A program made the position numbers and the translations under genes. 64,000 bases of DNA, from assembly GCF_030463535.1 (NCBI RefSeq), contig NC_132893.1, forward strand, positions 20,692,027 through 20,756,026, in the 5' to 3' direction. Source of the stretch: Salminus brasiliensis. Lineage: Eukaryota; Chordata; Actinopteri; Characiformes; Bryconidae. The notes beneath the pieces are model-generated. The model did no database searches. It was not told the DNA's origin and worked only from the letters and a program-made list of their open reading frames with translations. The first letter of the stretch is position 1. Every line of letters starts with the position of its first letter. Shown here one piece after another: positions 12,601 through 24,819 of this stretch.

Positions 12601-12953
12601 TACACTATCTAGTCCCTGTAGAGACGTATTGCCAGTATAATATGACTGGAGTAGATACGCATGGACTAGAGGGGTATAAATCCCCCTAGCACTGAGCTAT
12701 GGAGCAGTGGAACTGTGTTCTCTGGAATTATGTTGCTCCATACAATACTTTTGGGATGCATTGGGGAGTTGAGGATGAGGTGGGGTGGTGATCATCCTGA
12801 CCTCATTGATGCTTTTGCCACTAAATACAATCTAGTGGAAAGACTTTCCTGGACAGTAGAGGCAGTTATGCCAACAAAAGCAGGATAATAACCTTGATTT
12901 TAAAGAAACAATGCATGAGAAGGTGTCCCAATACTTTTGTCCAAACAGTGTAA
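12601..12953 (-). mobile_element. Tc1/mariner-type MITE (family D)
   Basis: Reading on the minus strand it starts TTACACTGTTTGGACAAAAG TATTGGGACACC and continues through AACTGCCTCTACTGTCCAGG and the ACCACCCCACCTCATCC block. It ends in a CACTATCTAG-like terminus. Other copies lie at 13962-14287 and 45053-45310 in the opposite orientation. It has no coding capacity. Confidence 0.7.
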
Positions 12954-12999
12954 GTGTTCTTTTCTAAATCTATAGTGGGACAAATAAGTTACTGTGTAG

Positions 13000-13160
13000 T
13001 AAGGTTGCTCAGCATAGTGGATGACACCACTGCCCTGCTCTGACTGGGTTTAACTCTCTGCATGGTCAAGAACCCCAGTCTATTCTAAGAACACTTAGAA
13101 ACTACATTTGCTTTCCCCTGTAAAATGAGTAAACTACAAGTTGCTCTGGATAAGAAGATC
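13000..13160 (+). mobile_element. SINE family A, decayed
   Basis: A GCTCAGCATAGTGGATGACA CCAC head is followed by degenerate sequence and then the tail AAGTTGCTCTGGATAAGAAG, shared with family A and with the LINE end at about 35950. Confidence 0.5.
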
Positions 13161-13299
13161 TTCTGATCACCAGACTGTAAGTAATGTGTGCATATGTACA
13201 AGGGTAGATCTAACATTATACTTTACACATTGTAGGAATTCTGGAACAGTCTATTAGTCACATGTGTACATATTCTTCTTGAGACCATGCTGTAGAAGA

Positions 13300-13425
13300 A
13301 CCATTTTGTAAAAATGATGTTGGTGTGTGATAAACCTTTTAAAGGTTTGATGATGTGAATAACAAGGTTCTTCACCAATTTAAATCTCTTTTACAAACAT
13401 AGTTCTTTATGGTCTCTTTGTAGGA
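13300..13425. mobile_element. AGAACC-type MITE, decayed copy
   Basis: Contains GTAGAAGAACCATTTTG on the left and AAGGTTCTTCACCAATTT with TCTTTTACAAACATAGTTCT on the right. This arrangement matches the better copies elsewhere in the window. Confidence 0.45.
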
Positions 13426-13961
13426 CCTGATTATGACCTTAGATATTCAACCAGGTTAATATTGGTGGGTCCCGGTTCATGGCAGTGAACTTATTGAGAA
13501 TGTCTCATGGGATGGTGTTTGTTTTCTCCTTCTGACTAGGACAAAAGAGAAGAAATGAAAAAGGGCAGGGCATTACTGATCGCTTGCATGTGTTCAGTGT
13601 TTGTATAAATAAATGCATTCCTTTGTGCTGTGTAATGCTATGAGTCTTTGGGCTGCTGGAGGTTTAATAGTCCTTCTCTTCTCCAGCCACACCTGCACAT
13701 CTGGACCTAATTAGGGACACTGATTGCCTGAAATATTTGTATGTGTGTGTGTCTGTATGTGAGGATTTTGGCATCTAACATGACAAGGCTTTGCTTGACC
13801 TCTGAGTGATCATGACTGGTTCTTTTGGTCATCTGTTTCATGTTGTCTATAAGGTTGACTGTGGTCTTAGCCATGCATGTTTCCATGCTTTCCTTTTAAC
13901 TTGTGCTCCAGAGGTCACATGACTCATAGGTGATGCACATAGTAACTATGCGTCAGATATA
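13426..13961. other. Intergenic, no gene seen
   Basis: Single-copy-looking sequence with a short GT-rich tract near 13740. No coding signal. Confidence 0.5.
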
Positions 13962-14287
13962 CACACTATATGGATAAAGTATTGGAACACTTACTCATTC
14001 ATTGCTTTTTCTAAAATCAAGAGTTTGTCCGGATGAGTTTGTTTGATTTTGTTGGAGTAACTGTCTCTACTGTCCAAGGATGGCCTTCTACAAGATTATG
14101 TAGGAGCATTGCTGTGAGGATTTGATTGCATTCAGCGCCAAGAGCATTAGGCGGAACAGGGGGTTGGAAGATCACCACCCCACCTCATCCCCAACTTAAC
14201 CCAAAAGTATTGTATGGAGCATCATCTTTCCACAGAACACAGTTCCACATCTCCACAGCTCAATGCTGGAGGGCGTTATTCCCCTCT
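13962..14287 (+). mobile_element. Tc1/mariner-type MITE (family D)
   Basis: Starts CACTATATGGATAAAGTATT GGAACACTTACTC and continues with GTTGGAGTAACTGTCTCTAC TGTCC and GATCACCACCCCACCTCATC. Same family as 12601-12953 but opposite orientation. It breaks off where the minisatellite begins, so the right terminus is missing. Confidence 0.7.
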
Positions 14288-14625
14288 AGCCAGGATGAGA
14301 GTTAGGATTAGGTTTTGGGTTTAGGTTAAAATTAGGGTTAGGGCCAGAATGAGGGTTAGGATTAGTTTTTGGGTTGAGTTAAAGTTAGGGTTAGGGTCAG
14401 GATGAGGGATAGGAATAGGTTTTGGGTTGAGGTTAGGATTGGGGCCAGGATGAGGGATAGGAATAGGTTTTGGGTTGAGGTTAGGATTGGGGACAGGATG
14501 AGGGATAGGAATAGGTTTTGGGTTGAAATTGGAGTTAGGGATGGGGTTGAGGGTAAGGTTAAGGCTAAGATTAGGACCAAGGTCAAGGTAAGGTTTTGGG
14601 CAAGGCTGGGTAAGGTTTTGCTTAA
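14288..14625 (+). repeat. 48-bp minisatellite, TTAGGG-like
   Basis: Blocks starting GATGAGGGATAGGAATAGGT occur at 14400, 14449 and 14497, giving a 48-bp period. The flanks are more degenerate GGTTAGGGTTAGGG-like sequence. Since 48 is divisible by three, the array stays open in several frames and creates repetitive chance proteins on both strands. I do not regard these as genes. Confidence 0.8.
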
Positions 14626-15559
14626 TGGAAGTAACATATCAACAGTAAATCACTACTGCTACTCCACTGATATGTTGTTGATGTATTACTGATTCTTGAT
14701 TACTGAAAAACTGGTCTAAATTGACATTTAAAGCAAAATTATTAAGAGCAGCTTTTTTTTACAGTAACTTACATTATAATTTTTGTTTTCCTTCTTCTGT
14801 AAAGTTACTATTTTATGTTTTGTTTAAATAGTGATGATACAAAATACCTTTTACCTCCATCAAAGGAATATTAAAAACATTATCCAAGTATGTCTGTATA
14901 ATTAACTATTTTACTGTTATTAACATAACATCTAAAAACAAATGGCACCTGTAGATTCAATGGCTGTGTTTGTGTTGTAGACCTCTGGTTCTTGTCACCA
15001 CCACTGTAAATGACATTTCTTTACAATCAAGCATTTCAGATGAAACCACTCTGAATGACTTTGTTTACATGTCAAACACAGGTGGAATTCCCCTTTTGTT
15101 GAGACAAGTAAAACGGTGTGCTGGAACACTGTGATGATTTCATTTTGTAAAATGACTGAAAAGAAGTGAAATGTTGATTATGTTGAATAATTATATGTTA
15201 TTCCTAAAACTAACTCATACATAGATAGATTTGCTTGGTGTCCTTTTATTTGCCGAAAGATGATGTAATATCTTTGATTTATTTGAAAATAACATACACA
15301 TATTCAGTACATTACCTTTGTCAATGTAGGTCGAAAATATTACTCCTACTCCTACTGTCAGGTCACACTCATTTGCAATGCACTCGCACTGCATATCTGC
15401 ACACTCAGTCTGAGACACAGCATTGCCGCATTGGGACTGTTGCACTGGAAATCTTAAAGCCCTGGAGAAGTACATCCAACGCAGGCAGAGCTCCTGCTTG
15501 GGCAGTCCAGAGTGCTGTTAAAGCCACGGTTCAGTGTAGGAAGTCACCCTGTTTATTGC
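14626..15559. other. Intergenic, no gene seen
   Basis: AT-rich. The open frames at 15215-15564 on both strands overlap each other and show no recognisable domain. Confidence 0.5.
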
Positions 15560-15675
15560 AGTAGTCTTCAACCCTCCTCCTGGAGAGCTGCCTTCCTGCA
15601 GGTTTCAACTCCAACCCAGATCTCACAGTCCTAGTCCAGCCAATCACGGACTTCTGAAGGCAGTTGGGTTTGATT
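15560..15675 (+). repeat. Dispersed repeat, CTGGAGAGC type
   Basis: Reads CAACCCTCCTCCTGGAGAGC then CTTCCTGCAGGTTTCAACTC CAACCC. The same type of sequence occurs at 50215-50405 in klhl35 intron 4. It resembles a common fish dispersed repeat that I recall. The class is not determined. Confidence 0.5.
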
Positions 15676-18600
15676 CAAAGACCACTGACTCATTGCTATG
15701 TGAAATTCTTTTACCTGTTTTTTTTTTTAAATAATAGTGTGTCTTAAAATGTCAGGACCCTTTTATCAGAAACTTACTTTGCAGCAAAAAGATCACATAA
15801 ATTCACAAAAAAAAAAACCTGACTGAAATTCTGCAATTCTGAATTTCCACATCAATAATAGTATCCTAAGCATGTTCTGCATTTGTTACTTAAGTCCCTT
15901 TCAGACATGCACAGTAACCCAAAGCTTTTCTGGATATTACCCGCAGGAGCTGTATGTGTGAACACAAACATCTGGCACCACTGACCCAGACTTTATCCTG
16001 CCAACTCCTAGTACAATGTCCAGGTAATGTCTGAGTGAGCCTGTGTGTGAAAAGAGCAGGTAGTTTCCCAGAGAATTCCTAGTGGGCGTGTTGATGACAT
16101 AAATTATGGATGAGTCTGTATCCTCGTTCGCCATATTCAATGTGCTGTAAACTAACACTAACACTGCTATTTCCACACTGTACTTTTGCATCCTGCTGGG
16201 CCCCTTACATGCATTACACAGGCCCCGCCCCTTGCCTAAACCACATGGAACATTTCCTGAATTGAGAATGCGTCTGACATGGAAAATCTCCGGCTGTACG
16301 CTACACGTGTAAAAGGGTAACTCCAGATATTGTCCGGACATTTTCGAAAATTCATATGTGAAAACTCAAAGAAACCCTCAGCTTTTTTACTGAGAAGATT
16401 GAATTTTTTACTGAGGACCATTAGAAATAGTCAGAAATGACCAGAATTGTAATAAAGTCCTGCTACATTAACTTCCAACAGTTCCAACAGTGACAGTATA
16501 AATGACCTTACTGCACTGACAGATACTATGTACTTCCTTTAGGGGACTTCCACCATTATTCCTAAATTTCTGCATAATTAAATCATTAGGATAAACTTCT
16601 GCATTCTAGGTCCACTCTGCTCAAAAGAAATCATCTTCCAGGCTTGAATAGATTTGATTGAATTTACTGATCAAATAAGCTTCACGTGGTGGCCTTAATT
16701 GAGGAGACCAATATCAAGTGACTATGATCTCATCTGAAACCACTGAAGCCCACAACAGAATGAGATTTAGATCACGTCATGTGCTAGCCAGCTCTCTCAA
16801 AAAGAAGTTTGTTTGTGAGGAAAATAAATAAGTGCATCTGGAACATTGGGTCAGAACCTTGAATGTTCTCCAGATCCTGTGCTTTATAGGAGACTGTCTG
16901 GAATGTCTGTGTTCTGTTTGCATTTCTGAGTCATTACTAACGCTATAAAAGAAACGACTGCACTAAAAGCTACAATATGCCAACAAAGATGTAATACAAC
17001 TCTGTAAAGCCCTCAATGGGCAAACAACTCAAATAAAGATGCTTCTTCTACCCAAGGGTATGGGTCCCATGTGTTGATCAGCTCTCCTGTCCAACTGACC
17101 AACCCACTCAGCTGAAAAAAAGCCTATAGAAAGCATTTAGCATTCCTGTGGTTTCCTGGTGGTTTCATAATGTGTCTAATGGCCCGAAGAGGTATTTGTG
17201 TTTTTTCCTAATGGGCTGATATCACAATGCGTTATAATAGATATGAGTTATAATACATTTGATGGGTTTCTTATGGTTCTACAATAGTACTCTTTAAGCC
17301 TAACTTTACCTAGGAATGAAATCCATGAAGTGTTGTTAAATTTTCAGCAGTGCAAAAAAATATTCTAGCATTTTGTCAAAACACTTACAGTTAGAATGTG
17401 TTATTAATATTCATCTAAGCATTATTTATTTTGAATGCATGTCACATTCATTATAAAATGAACTGTACTTGCTACACCAACACAGTGCAATTTAGTAGTG
17501 CACCATTTATGAACTCAACTCTAAACATACCCTGCCGAAAAAATTCAGCTCAAGGCCAGCTTTTGCTGGTAGCTGGTTTTGGATGGTCTAAGATGGTCAA
17601 GGAGGGTGAATAGCTTGTCATCCAGGCATAAACATAGCCTATGCAACAAGGTGTATGTGGCATTTGATTTTGGTCATGCTTGGTCAATACTGGTTGTATT
17701 CCTGATGAAATTTGCAGATGATGTTGCTACGAGAACTGCATGCTTTGCTTGGCCCTGTTAGGTTGGAGGCCAGGAGAAGCAAAATGTAAATGGTCCCACA
17801 GTAGACTGGACCACAGCAATATATGACTATACTGACTTTAATCACCCATACATCACACCAGGCATCTTCACAGAGTGTTAGTGGGTGGTATTAACTTCCT
17901 CAATAAGGCTTGAGTCATGGATGTTGAGCAATGTTGCTCATCTCAACCGGGTTCACAATGCAAAGCATTTAAAGCCATGCTTGTGACTAGTGTGGTTGAG
18001 CATATAGTGAGTAATCAGTGGACAGTGGGCCTGGTTTTGGTTATATTATATAAACAAACAGACAGGGACTATACACAGTCACGTCATTTAAGCTAATACA
18101 GCCTGTCAGAGATGAGAATCATAAAAAAATCTCCTCCTCCTCATAACAGTCATACAGCTTTGGAATTTGGTTCCTAGAGTCCAGGAACTGGCCCATCAAG
18201 TGTAGTTTCCCCAAGTTCTGAGTAGGCCTAATGTGCAATGAAACATGTTGACTTCTCAAGCATTTCTGCACCGCACAGTTCAGACACAGAGGCTCTGTGA
18301 ATATTCCCTTGTTTGGGAAAGTTTCTCTTCAAGTGTAGAAATAAGACATAAGACACAGTGATGTGAAAGCGTCTTGTGTAATCTGCTCTGAAGTTATTGA
18401 CTTTATGATGTTAGCAAAGTTACGAGAAGTACACAGACAAGCTAACCATAGTGTGGCTAACCATTAAAAATCTGCTGTGTTGGAGCACTAATGGCATAGC
18501 ATCTAAACAATTACCATGTTGATATCATCTCCAACCTGACCACAAAATAGCCAACAGGCATGTATTTTTTGGCAACATTGAGTGGTTGTGATGTAAAGAA

Positions 18601-18887
18601 AGTCATTCAGAGTAGGTTTGGTGTGAAATGTTTGCTGTAGAGAAACTTTCTTTGCAGTTTTTCTTACTTTCTTTTTGGCACACTATTCAGTTTATTTGCT
18701 GAATTTAACATATTTGGGGAAAAGTGTAAAATATGGCATGTACAAAAGACACATTTTCTATGGTGTGTGTTATTTTTCTCTGATATAGGAAATTCAGGAA
18801 CTAAAAAGATTCTTTGTAGAGGAACTAATTTAGGAAAATTTAAGAATTACATGTAAATTGAGGGTGCTAAATTTTTTTAGACTGTGT
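15676..18887. other. Intergenic, no gene seen
   Basis: The minus-strand frame at 15937-16341 (134 residues) has no domain I recognise and biased composition. Around 17540-17610 there is a short AGCTGGT/TGGTC-rich dispersed repeat. Otherwise unremarkable AT-rich DNA. Confidence 0.5.
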
Positions 18888-19015
18888 ACACTGACAGGTA
18901 AAGTGAATAACAATAAGTGATTATCTGGTTATAATGGCCCCGTCAAAGGATAGTATATACATATTAGATAGCAAGTGAACACTCTTGACAAGGGCTATAA
19001 TGCAATAATAATACA
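18888..19015 (+). mobile_element. Tc1-like element 5' end (family 2)
   Basis: Reads ACTGACAGGTAAAGTGAATA ACAATAAGTGATTATCTGGT, then TAGATAGCAAGTGAACACTC and TTGACAAGGGC. This is the 5' untranslated portion of the Tc1-like family also present at 21540-22020 and 26630-27165. Truncated at the right. Confidence 0.65.
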
Positions 19016-20721
19016 ATGGCAGGTCTTATTATCAGTGAGGAAAATCTTTCATCAGACTCTTCTTCCTCCGCATTGTGTAAAGTTTTGTAAAGTTTTTGTA
19101 AAGTTTTCCTCCGCATTGTGTAAAGTTAAGTTTGCAGCGATTTTAAATTAATTCTGGAGGTGATGTAAAATGTTTTATTGTATTAATGTTTAAGTGATAA
19201 GAAGTGATAAGAAGTGTCTTCTGGTGGATGACTGCTTTTTAAACAATATAGGGCAGCCAATCAGAACAGACGTCCTTTACATATGTAGAAAAACAACAAG
19301 TCTAAGGGCTAAGAACAAGTCTAAAGGCTTCAGGGCCATAAAAAAAAGATTAATGTATCAATTAATACTAGCTGGTTTTGGTACAGAACACTCACACAAA
19401 TGTTGGAAGTAGACTCCAGGGATGGAAATACACAAAAAATATATGGCCAGTTTTAAAGCTACAAGGTTCCATGTCAGAATAGCTGAAAATAAAAGATAAA
19501 AAAACTCTAAAAAAAAAACTGTCTCAGGCTAAAAAAGATAAAAGACCCACTTATACCCACTCCAAAAAACCCTAGAATCCCAAAAGGATAAAAACAAATC
19601 TATTCCTGAAGCAGACTGATTGGATCAAGTCTTTTGTATCCATAATGGAAAAAAGATTCCTGCACCAAGAGAAGTCCAGTCTCTTCTGACTCACCGCTGT
19701 GTCATAAAGAATGAAAGTGATTGAAATGTGCTTACAGTTTACAGGCCACCCTTATCAAGCACCATCTGCGAACCAACATCACAAGATGCAGGAAATCAGT
19801 CAGAGCGTTTTTGCCAGGCACATCTGACTTTTATTGAGACGCAGGAAAGCTCATTTTATGAAGTTCTCTCTGTGAAGCCGAAAGAGCAGCACTTCCTCCG
19901 CTCATAATTAAAAATAATTGTTGTTGCGAAATTCAGCTCTCCTCAGTAAACATGTCTGGTTTGAGCACTTTCTGAGGGGTACTTCTAAACCTGGGTTGCT
20001 GCTTAACTGTATGGCCTGTAAGTTTTACAAAGTCTCGAATTGATCTTTGGAGTTCAACCTCTTATATTTTGTTGAATAATGTTTCACTCAGGGATTACTG
20101 AAACCATCATTCTTCCATCCAAAGTGTGGATTCTAAACCTTCAGTTGATTTTGCCTTAATGAGGCAGGCAGAACTCCAAAAAATAGCAAAACAACAATAA
20201 TGACTAAAGGGTTTGGTGGAGATCAGTAATGTAAATTTACCAGTGGGAAATTCCATGTAAAATCACATGTTCTCAGAGGTGTTCTTAGAATAAGATAAAA
20301 CAGGGTACTGCCAAAGACATCACTTGCGTTTGTAGCACAGGAAGAAAGTAATGACTGTAGAACTGAGGAGAACAGATGATGTAGTCAAGGTTAGACTTGG
20401 ATATGAGTTGGGAGGAGGGAGGAGGACTGACATGGTCTGAGAGATGTGAAACACTTTCCCTGTAATGCGAGCAGCACTCGTCCTGACTCAAACCGCAAGC
20501 CACCACGATGCAAAGAGAGTTTCACATATGCAGGAGGCCACATACAGTAGGGGTATCACACGTGGGTCTACTTTCAAGTGTACACACTTTGATTCTCAGT
20601 ATTTTACTGCACTATTTTTCTTTTCCAGGAGGGAAGTACTTAAGTAATTATGCAGAATTACGTTTTACTCAATTAGGAAACAGAAAACCTGTCTTTTGTT
20701 TGTTTAATCAAATTCAGTTTA

Positions 20722-20724
<3 letters not shown>
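19016..20724. other. Intergenic, no gene seen
   Basis: A small local duplication (TCCTCCGCATTGTGTAAAGTT twice) lies at about 19068-19130. No coding signal or recognisable element elsewhere. Confidence 0.5.
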
Positions 20725-20754
<30 letters not shown>

Positions 20755-20756
20755 CT
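20725..20756 (+). repeat. (CTT)n microsatellite
   Basis: About ten CTT units followed by CTCTG. On the plus strand it lies in a chance open frame and produces a poly-serine tail. Confidence 0.95.
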
Positions 20757-21539
20757 CTGTAGCTGCGTTCCAAAGCCTGGTCTGCATTACTCGGCCACTG
20801 CATCACAGAAGGCTGTTCCAAAGTGAAGGACCCTTTGTATACAGCCTACAAATGCAGCCCACATTTGGTGCGAATTGTAGGACACTAGTGATGCGCACAT
20901 ACAACGAAAAAATTGCAGAAAACAAAGCAATTTAGTATAAAAATGCTAGTTTTTATAATTGTAATTCATTTCTGTGAAGAAATTGTCAAGTCCAAGACGC
21001 GGGACCTTTCCACACTGCCTTGTTAGACTTCATAGGACAGTCCTGCCCAGGACCCGCTCCACCTCAACTGCAGCCTAGGCTTTGGCACGCAGCTTGAATC
21101 TTCCAGTAAAGGTCCAGAGAGACTGCACTGCAACAATTTTGGACTCTGCAGTCCAAAGGGACCGTGCTTAAGTGATCTTGGGTTGTGGGAACTATTTTGG
21201 TTGGCAGACCTACACAGACGCTCTGATAGTTTTTCCAGCAAATGACCTTTTAAAAGAGTTGCACATGCAGTCTAATGTTGGTTTGTTGGTTTTTTATTTA
21301 TTTACTAACCCATTAAGGTTCATACAAAGAGAGAGCAAGCAAGTTACTGGACGATTTAGAATACAGATGTAAAGAAAACTCTCAATGACAAATGCTCCTG
21401 AATAGGTTTTGGCTCGGTCATGTTAGGTAAAACCTTTAACTGACAAAGAACCTAAGCATTATGGAGGTGCACAGAACCTTTATATTAGGTAGAGTTATTA
21501 GATAAAGCTGTGAAGCAAAGTGAAAATCATTGATTATCT

Positions 21540-21567
21540 TTATCTACAGTGACATCTGTCAAGAAGT

Positions 21568-21630
<63 letters not shown>

Positions 21631-22020
21631 GTCAGTTCTTGTAAGTGAAAAATGGGCAAGCTTAAGACACTTTGAGACACTTTGATAAGGGCCATATTTT
21701 GATGGCTAGACAACTGGGTCAGAGCATCTACAAAACATTAGGCAGGTCTTGTGAGGTTTTCCTGGTATGCAGTGGTCAGTACTTACTAAAAGTGGTCAAA
21801 GAAAGGACAAACGGTGAAGCGGCAACAGGGTCATGGACACTTAAGGCTTAATAGACGCAAACCATGGAGGCCCCACATCACAACTTACAGAGCTTAAGGG
21901 ATCTACTACTAAACCACGAACGCCTTTAAAATCCATGCAGTGAATGGTCAGATCTGTTGTGGCAGCACAAGGAATACCAACTCAACGTTAGACTAATATT
22001 ATGGCTGATCATGTGTATAT
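21540..22020 (+). pseudogene. Tc1-like element (family 2), broken
   Basis: Signature blocks in order: ACATCTGTCAAGAAGTGGGA TAT, AATGGGCAAGCTTAAG, GATAAGGGCCATATTTTGAT GGCTAGACAACTGGGTCAGA, and AGTGGTCAAAGAAAGGACAA. It then jumps to the 3' end, GGAATACCAACTCAACGTTA and ATTATGGCTGATCATGTGTA. The first part corresponds to the DNA-binding half of the transposase. The catalytic core is deleted. Frameshifts are present. Confidence 0.8.
21571..21626 (+). repeat. (AT)n microsatellite inside a Tc1 copy
   Basis: A run of about 28 AT units. It sits exactly where other copies of this Tc1 family have a short GGGATATATTA, so it has probably expanded from that seed. Confidence 0.95.
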
Positions 22021-24296
22021 GGTAGTTCTGGTTAAAACTATTTGCCCCTTGCTGTTAAGAGTGAATCAACTAAAGCATAAATGTGCAGTTACTACTAAGG
22101 TAGTTTAGAGCTATTTTGTCAGTCAGCTGTGATACTGTTTCCAAATTCCTGCCTCAGACTGCGATGAAAGATCTGCTCTGGATCATGCCAACATTCTGAG
22201 CTCTTTCAGTGGGACTTGGGAATATCCCTCTTCACAGAGCTAAAATTGAGTACTGAATTAAAATGGAGATTGACTGAGTGTTAAGCACTGGATCTCACAG
22301 TAGGCCACCTGTCTAAACAGACGTGGTCTGACTGAACAAGCGCTCAAGAAAGGCTCCAGTATTGTCCACATGTCTGGCTGCTGCTCCACCGAGGGCATGT
22401 CACAGAAGAAAAACAAACGAATTCCGATAGAATGGTATCCTAATTGATACCAGTTGTGCTTGTAAACTTGCTCAGCGTGAGGAAAAGGCATGGGGAGAGG
22501 GAGTCCTACAGGATCTCAATATATCACCTCATCGGCAAACAGAAAAGTGTTTGGCCTTTCTGACAGCACACCACATGGCCACTTCAAGTAGCATCATAGT
22601 TTTCACAGGGACAGGGCAATACGCCCCCACCACTGTTTTTGTACCCTCACTTTCCAAGTTAACAAGATGTTGCAAGAGAAATTGGCAAATAGGTTCACTC
22701 TTGCTGCCCAACTGAAAGACCAGATGATAGAAAAATAAATCCAGCATGCATTAATTTATTAAAAGTTTGTCTAAAGTGGACTACTTCACTGAGAAGTGGC
22801 TACTGCTATTTGCATGGTTACACAGTTTCAATAGTGATGGTTCTTGGTGAAGACATGCAGTTCTCAGACAATGTTTAATTGGTACAGAACCATTGCATTA
22901 GTTGTATTAGGTCCACAGTTCATTCAGTTCTTCACTATCATAACTACACTACTTCAATTTCCACAGTTTTACAGGTCCTAAAATAGAGCCCTGTTGAACT
23001 CTTAGAAATAATTTATTCATTAGGATAATAAATCAACTGCATAATTGACCTAATTTAAATAATTTACCTAGGGTTTAAGGCAGAGGAGTCCAGTCGAGGA
23101 AATGTCCTCAAGTCAAGGTCCAGAACATCATGATGTCTAATTTACGTTATGATTCAGTGCCATATCCTGTATATTGAACTAACTATAAAGTGTTATATTA
23201 TAAATTAGAATTATAAATAACTCTAATAAATGTTTTTTTTCTCTTTTTAAGTAAACATTAAAATAATACAGAATTCCTTTGAAAAAAACATGCATCTTCT
23301 CATAGTGAAGCCTAACATTAATGCTTTTAATAATTGTGACAGGCTCGGAATATATGAGACATGCGGGTTTAGGCTTGCCTGTGGGAAGAATAAACATGTA
23401 CCAGCCTAATTAAAAGCTTGGCTTTCATGCTCCAACATGTCTCTTTTTAGAACCACCATGTGAATTAACTTTCCTCTGACTTGTTTTCTTCTCTAACCAC
23501 AGTTCTACTCTAGTCGCCTGGTTCATCAAAATGCACAGATCTGAGTAGTGTCACTTGCAACATTTACAACACATATGATTGAGGCAGAAAAAGCTTTACC
23601 CCTTAAACCAGAGTTCACTAATAGATAGACCAGACCTAGATGCTGGAAAGACCTGGACCTATAACAAAAAAATAGTGAGAACTATTGGATAGACAAATAG
23701 TGAGAACTATTTTATTTGTGATGGGGTGTTTACTTTGACAGCCTGAATCACATTCCAGGTCAAGTCAAGCCTCATCTAGGTCCGGACCACAGTCCACCTT
23801 TTAGCAACCTTTTGAAATGTTTCTTCACAATTACACAACATTTACAGTAATGGTTCTTTAGAAAGCTCAATGTGCTTGTGTGCTGCATGTTGCTTTTATA
23901 GAATTTGAGACTGTAAATCTCCCACTCAAGCACATCTGTTAAATGGCTTTAAAAGCCTTTCTTTCCTTAAGTAGTCTAAACTGGACAAAGCTCGTGGGAG
24001 ACCTATGCATAAATCAACAAGCAGCAAGGTAACAAAAGCAACAGCAAAGTGAAGTTCCTTCGAGCCTCCCCTGTAACAAGAAATCACCAGTTAAAGAAAC
24101 GAGACAAAGAGGCCACAATCACGGAGGAGTGTGAACCAGTGACTGCATGTATGATGTATATGACCATGACAGTACAACTGTTTGGAACATCAGCGATAGG
24201 AGGGCGGACAGCTAGAGAGACCAAATCTTTCTTCCACTCAGCTGAACAGCTTATTTTACATGAAGTTCCAAAGTACAAGAACCCAATGGGCGCTCT
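22021..24296. other. Intergenic, no gene seen
   Basis: Short frames only. Near 23640-23720 the phrase AATAGTGAGAACTATT occurs twice. No gene or well-known element recognised. Confidence 0.5.
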
Positions 24297-24503
24297 TACA
24301 CTCTTAAAACTAAAGGTGCTTTAAATCTTTCTTTGAGCGATGCCATAGAAGAACCACTTTGGGTTCTATAAAGAACCATGTCTATAGCAGTGATGTCACA
24401 CACACACATCTCTTTTACAAAAGATTTTTGTAAAACAATGATTCTTTATAGAAAGCCGAAGTGACAAAGAACCAATAGAAGCACCAATATTTTTAAGATT
24501 ATG
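24297..24503. mobile_element. AGAACC-type MITE, near full length
   Basis: The left end is CACTCTTAAAACTAAAGGTG CTTTAAAT, then GAGCGATGCCATAGAAGAAC C. The right end, reverse complemented, reads ATCTTAAAAATATTGGTGCT TCTATTGGTTCTTTG. The inverted halves flank a core with TCTTTTACAAAAGATTTTTG TAAAA. It has no coding capacity, and the transposon superfamily is not established here. Confidence 0.6.
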
Positions 24504-24650
24504 GTGAAAACACATGCAGTTATGAAAGTCATGCCGTTCTAGTTCTGCTATTGGCTTTAATGTCTTAGTATCAATGAAAATGTAAAAATTTGATCATTAT
24601 TCTGGTTTTAAAAAATAAACGGTTTCCAATAAAGGGAGGGACAGTTTCAC

Positions 24651-24819
24651 CAGAAGCCATTGTGGCCTTTCCTTTAATGCCCACGGTGCTGTTCACATGA
24701 AAAAAGGGGTGTTTACTGGCGTCATGGTTCATTGTGAGGCGTACTGAGATCTGTCGTGTCTTCTCGCAGAAACTCAGAATGAGAGTCTTCTGCAGACTAT
24801 TCGGATCCACCACAAGAAC
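24651..24819 (-). other. Unidentified exon-like open block
   Basis: On the minus strand a CACCCCCAG acceptor-like site (AG at 24820-24821) is followed by an open frame beginning VLVVDPNSLQKTLILSFCEK and including FFHVNSTVGIKGKATMAS. A weak donor G|GTGAAAC is at 24649-24650, which would give a 169-bp exon. Codons look less random than in neighbouring chance frames. I do not recognise the family and see no partner exons nearby. It may be a gene relic, an orphan exon of a large gene or chance. Confidence 0.25.

Noticed and set aside
14362-14692. Repetitive open frames on both strands (RDRNRFWVEVRIG-type and LILTLTL-type)
   Set aside because: They are produced by the 48-bp minisatellite, whose period is a multiple of three. 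There is no start context, splice signal or domain.
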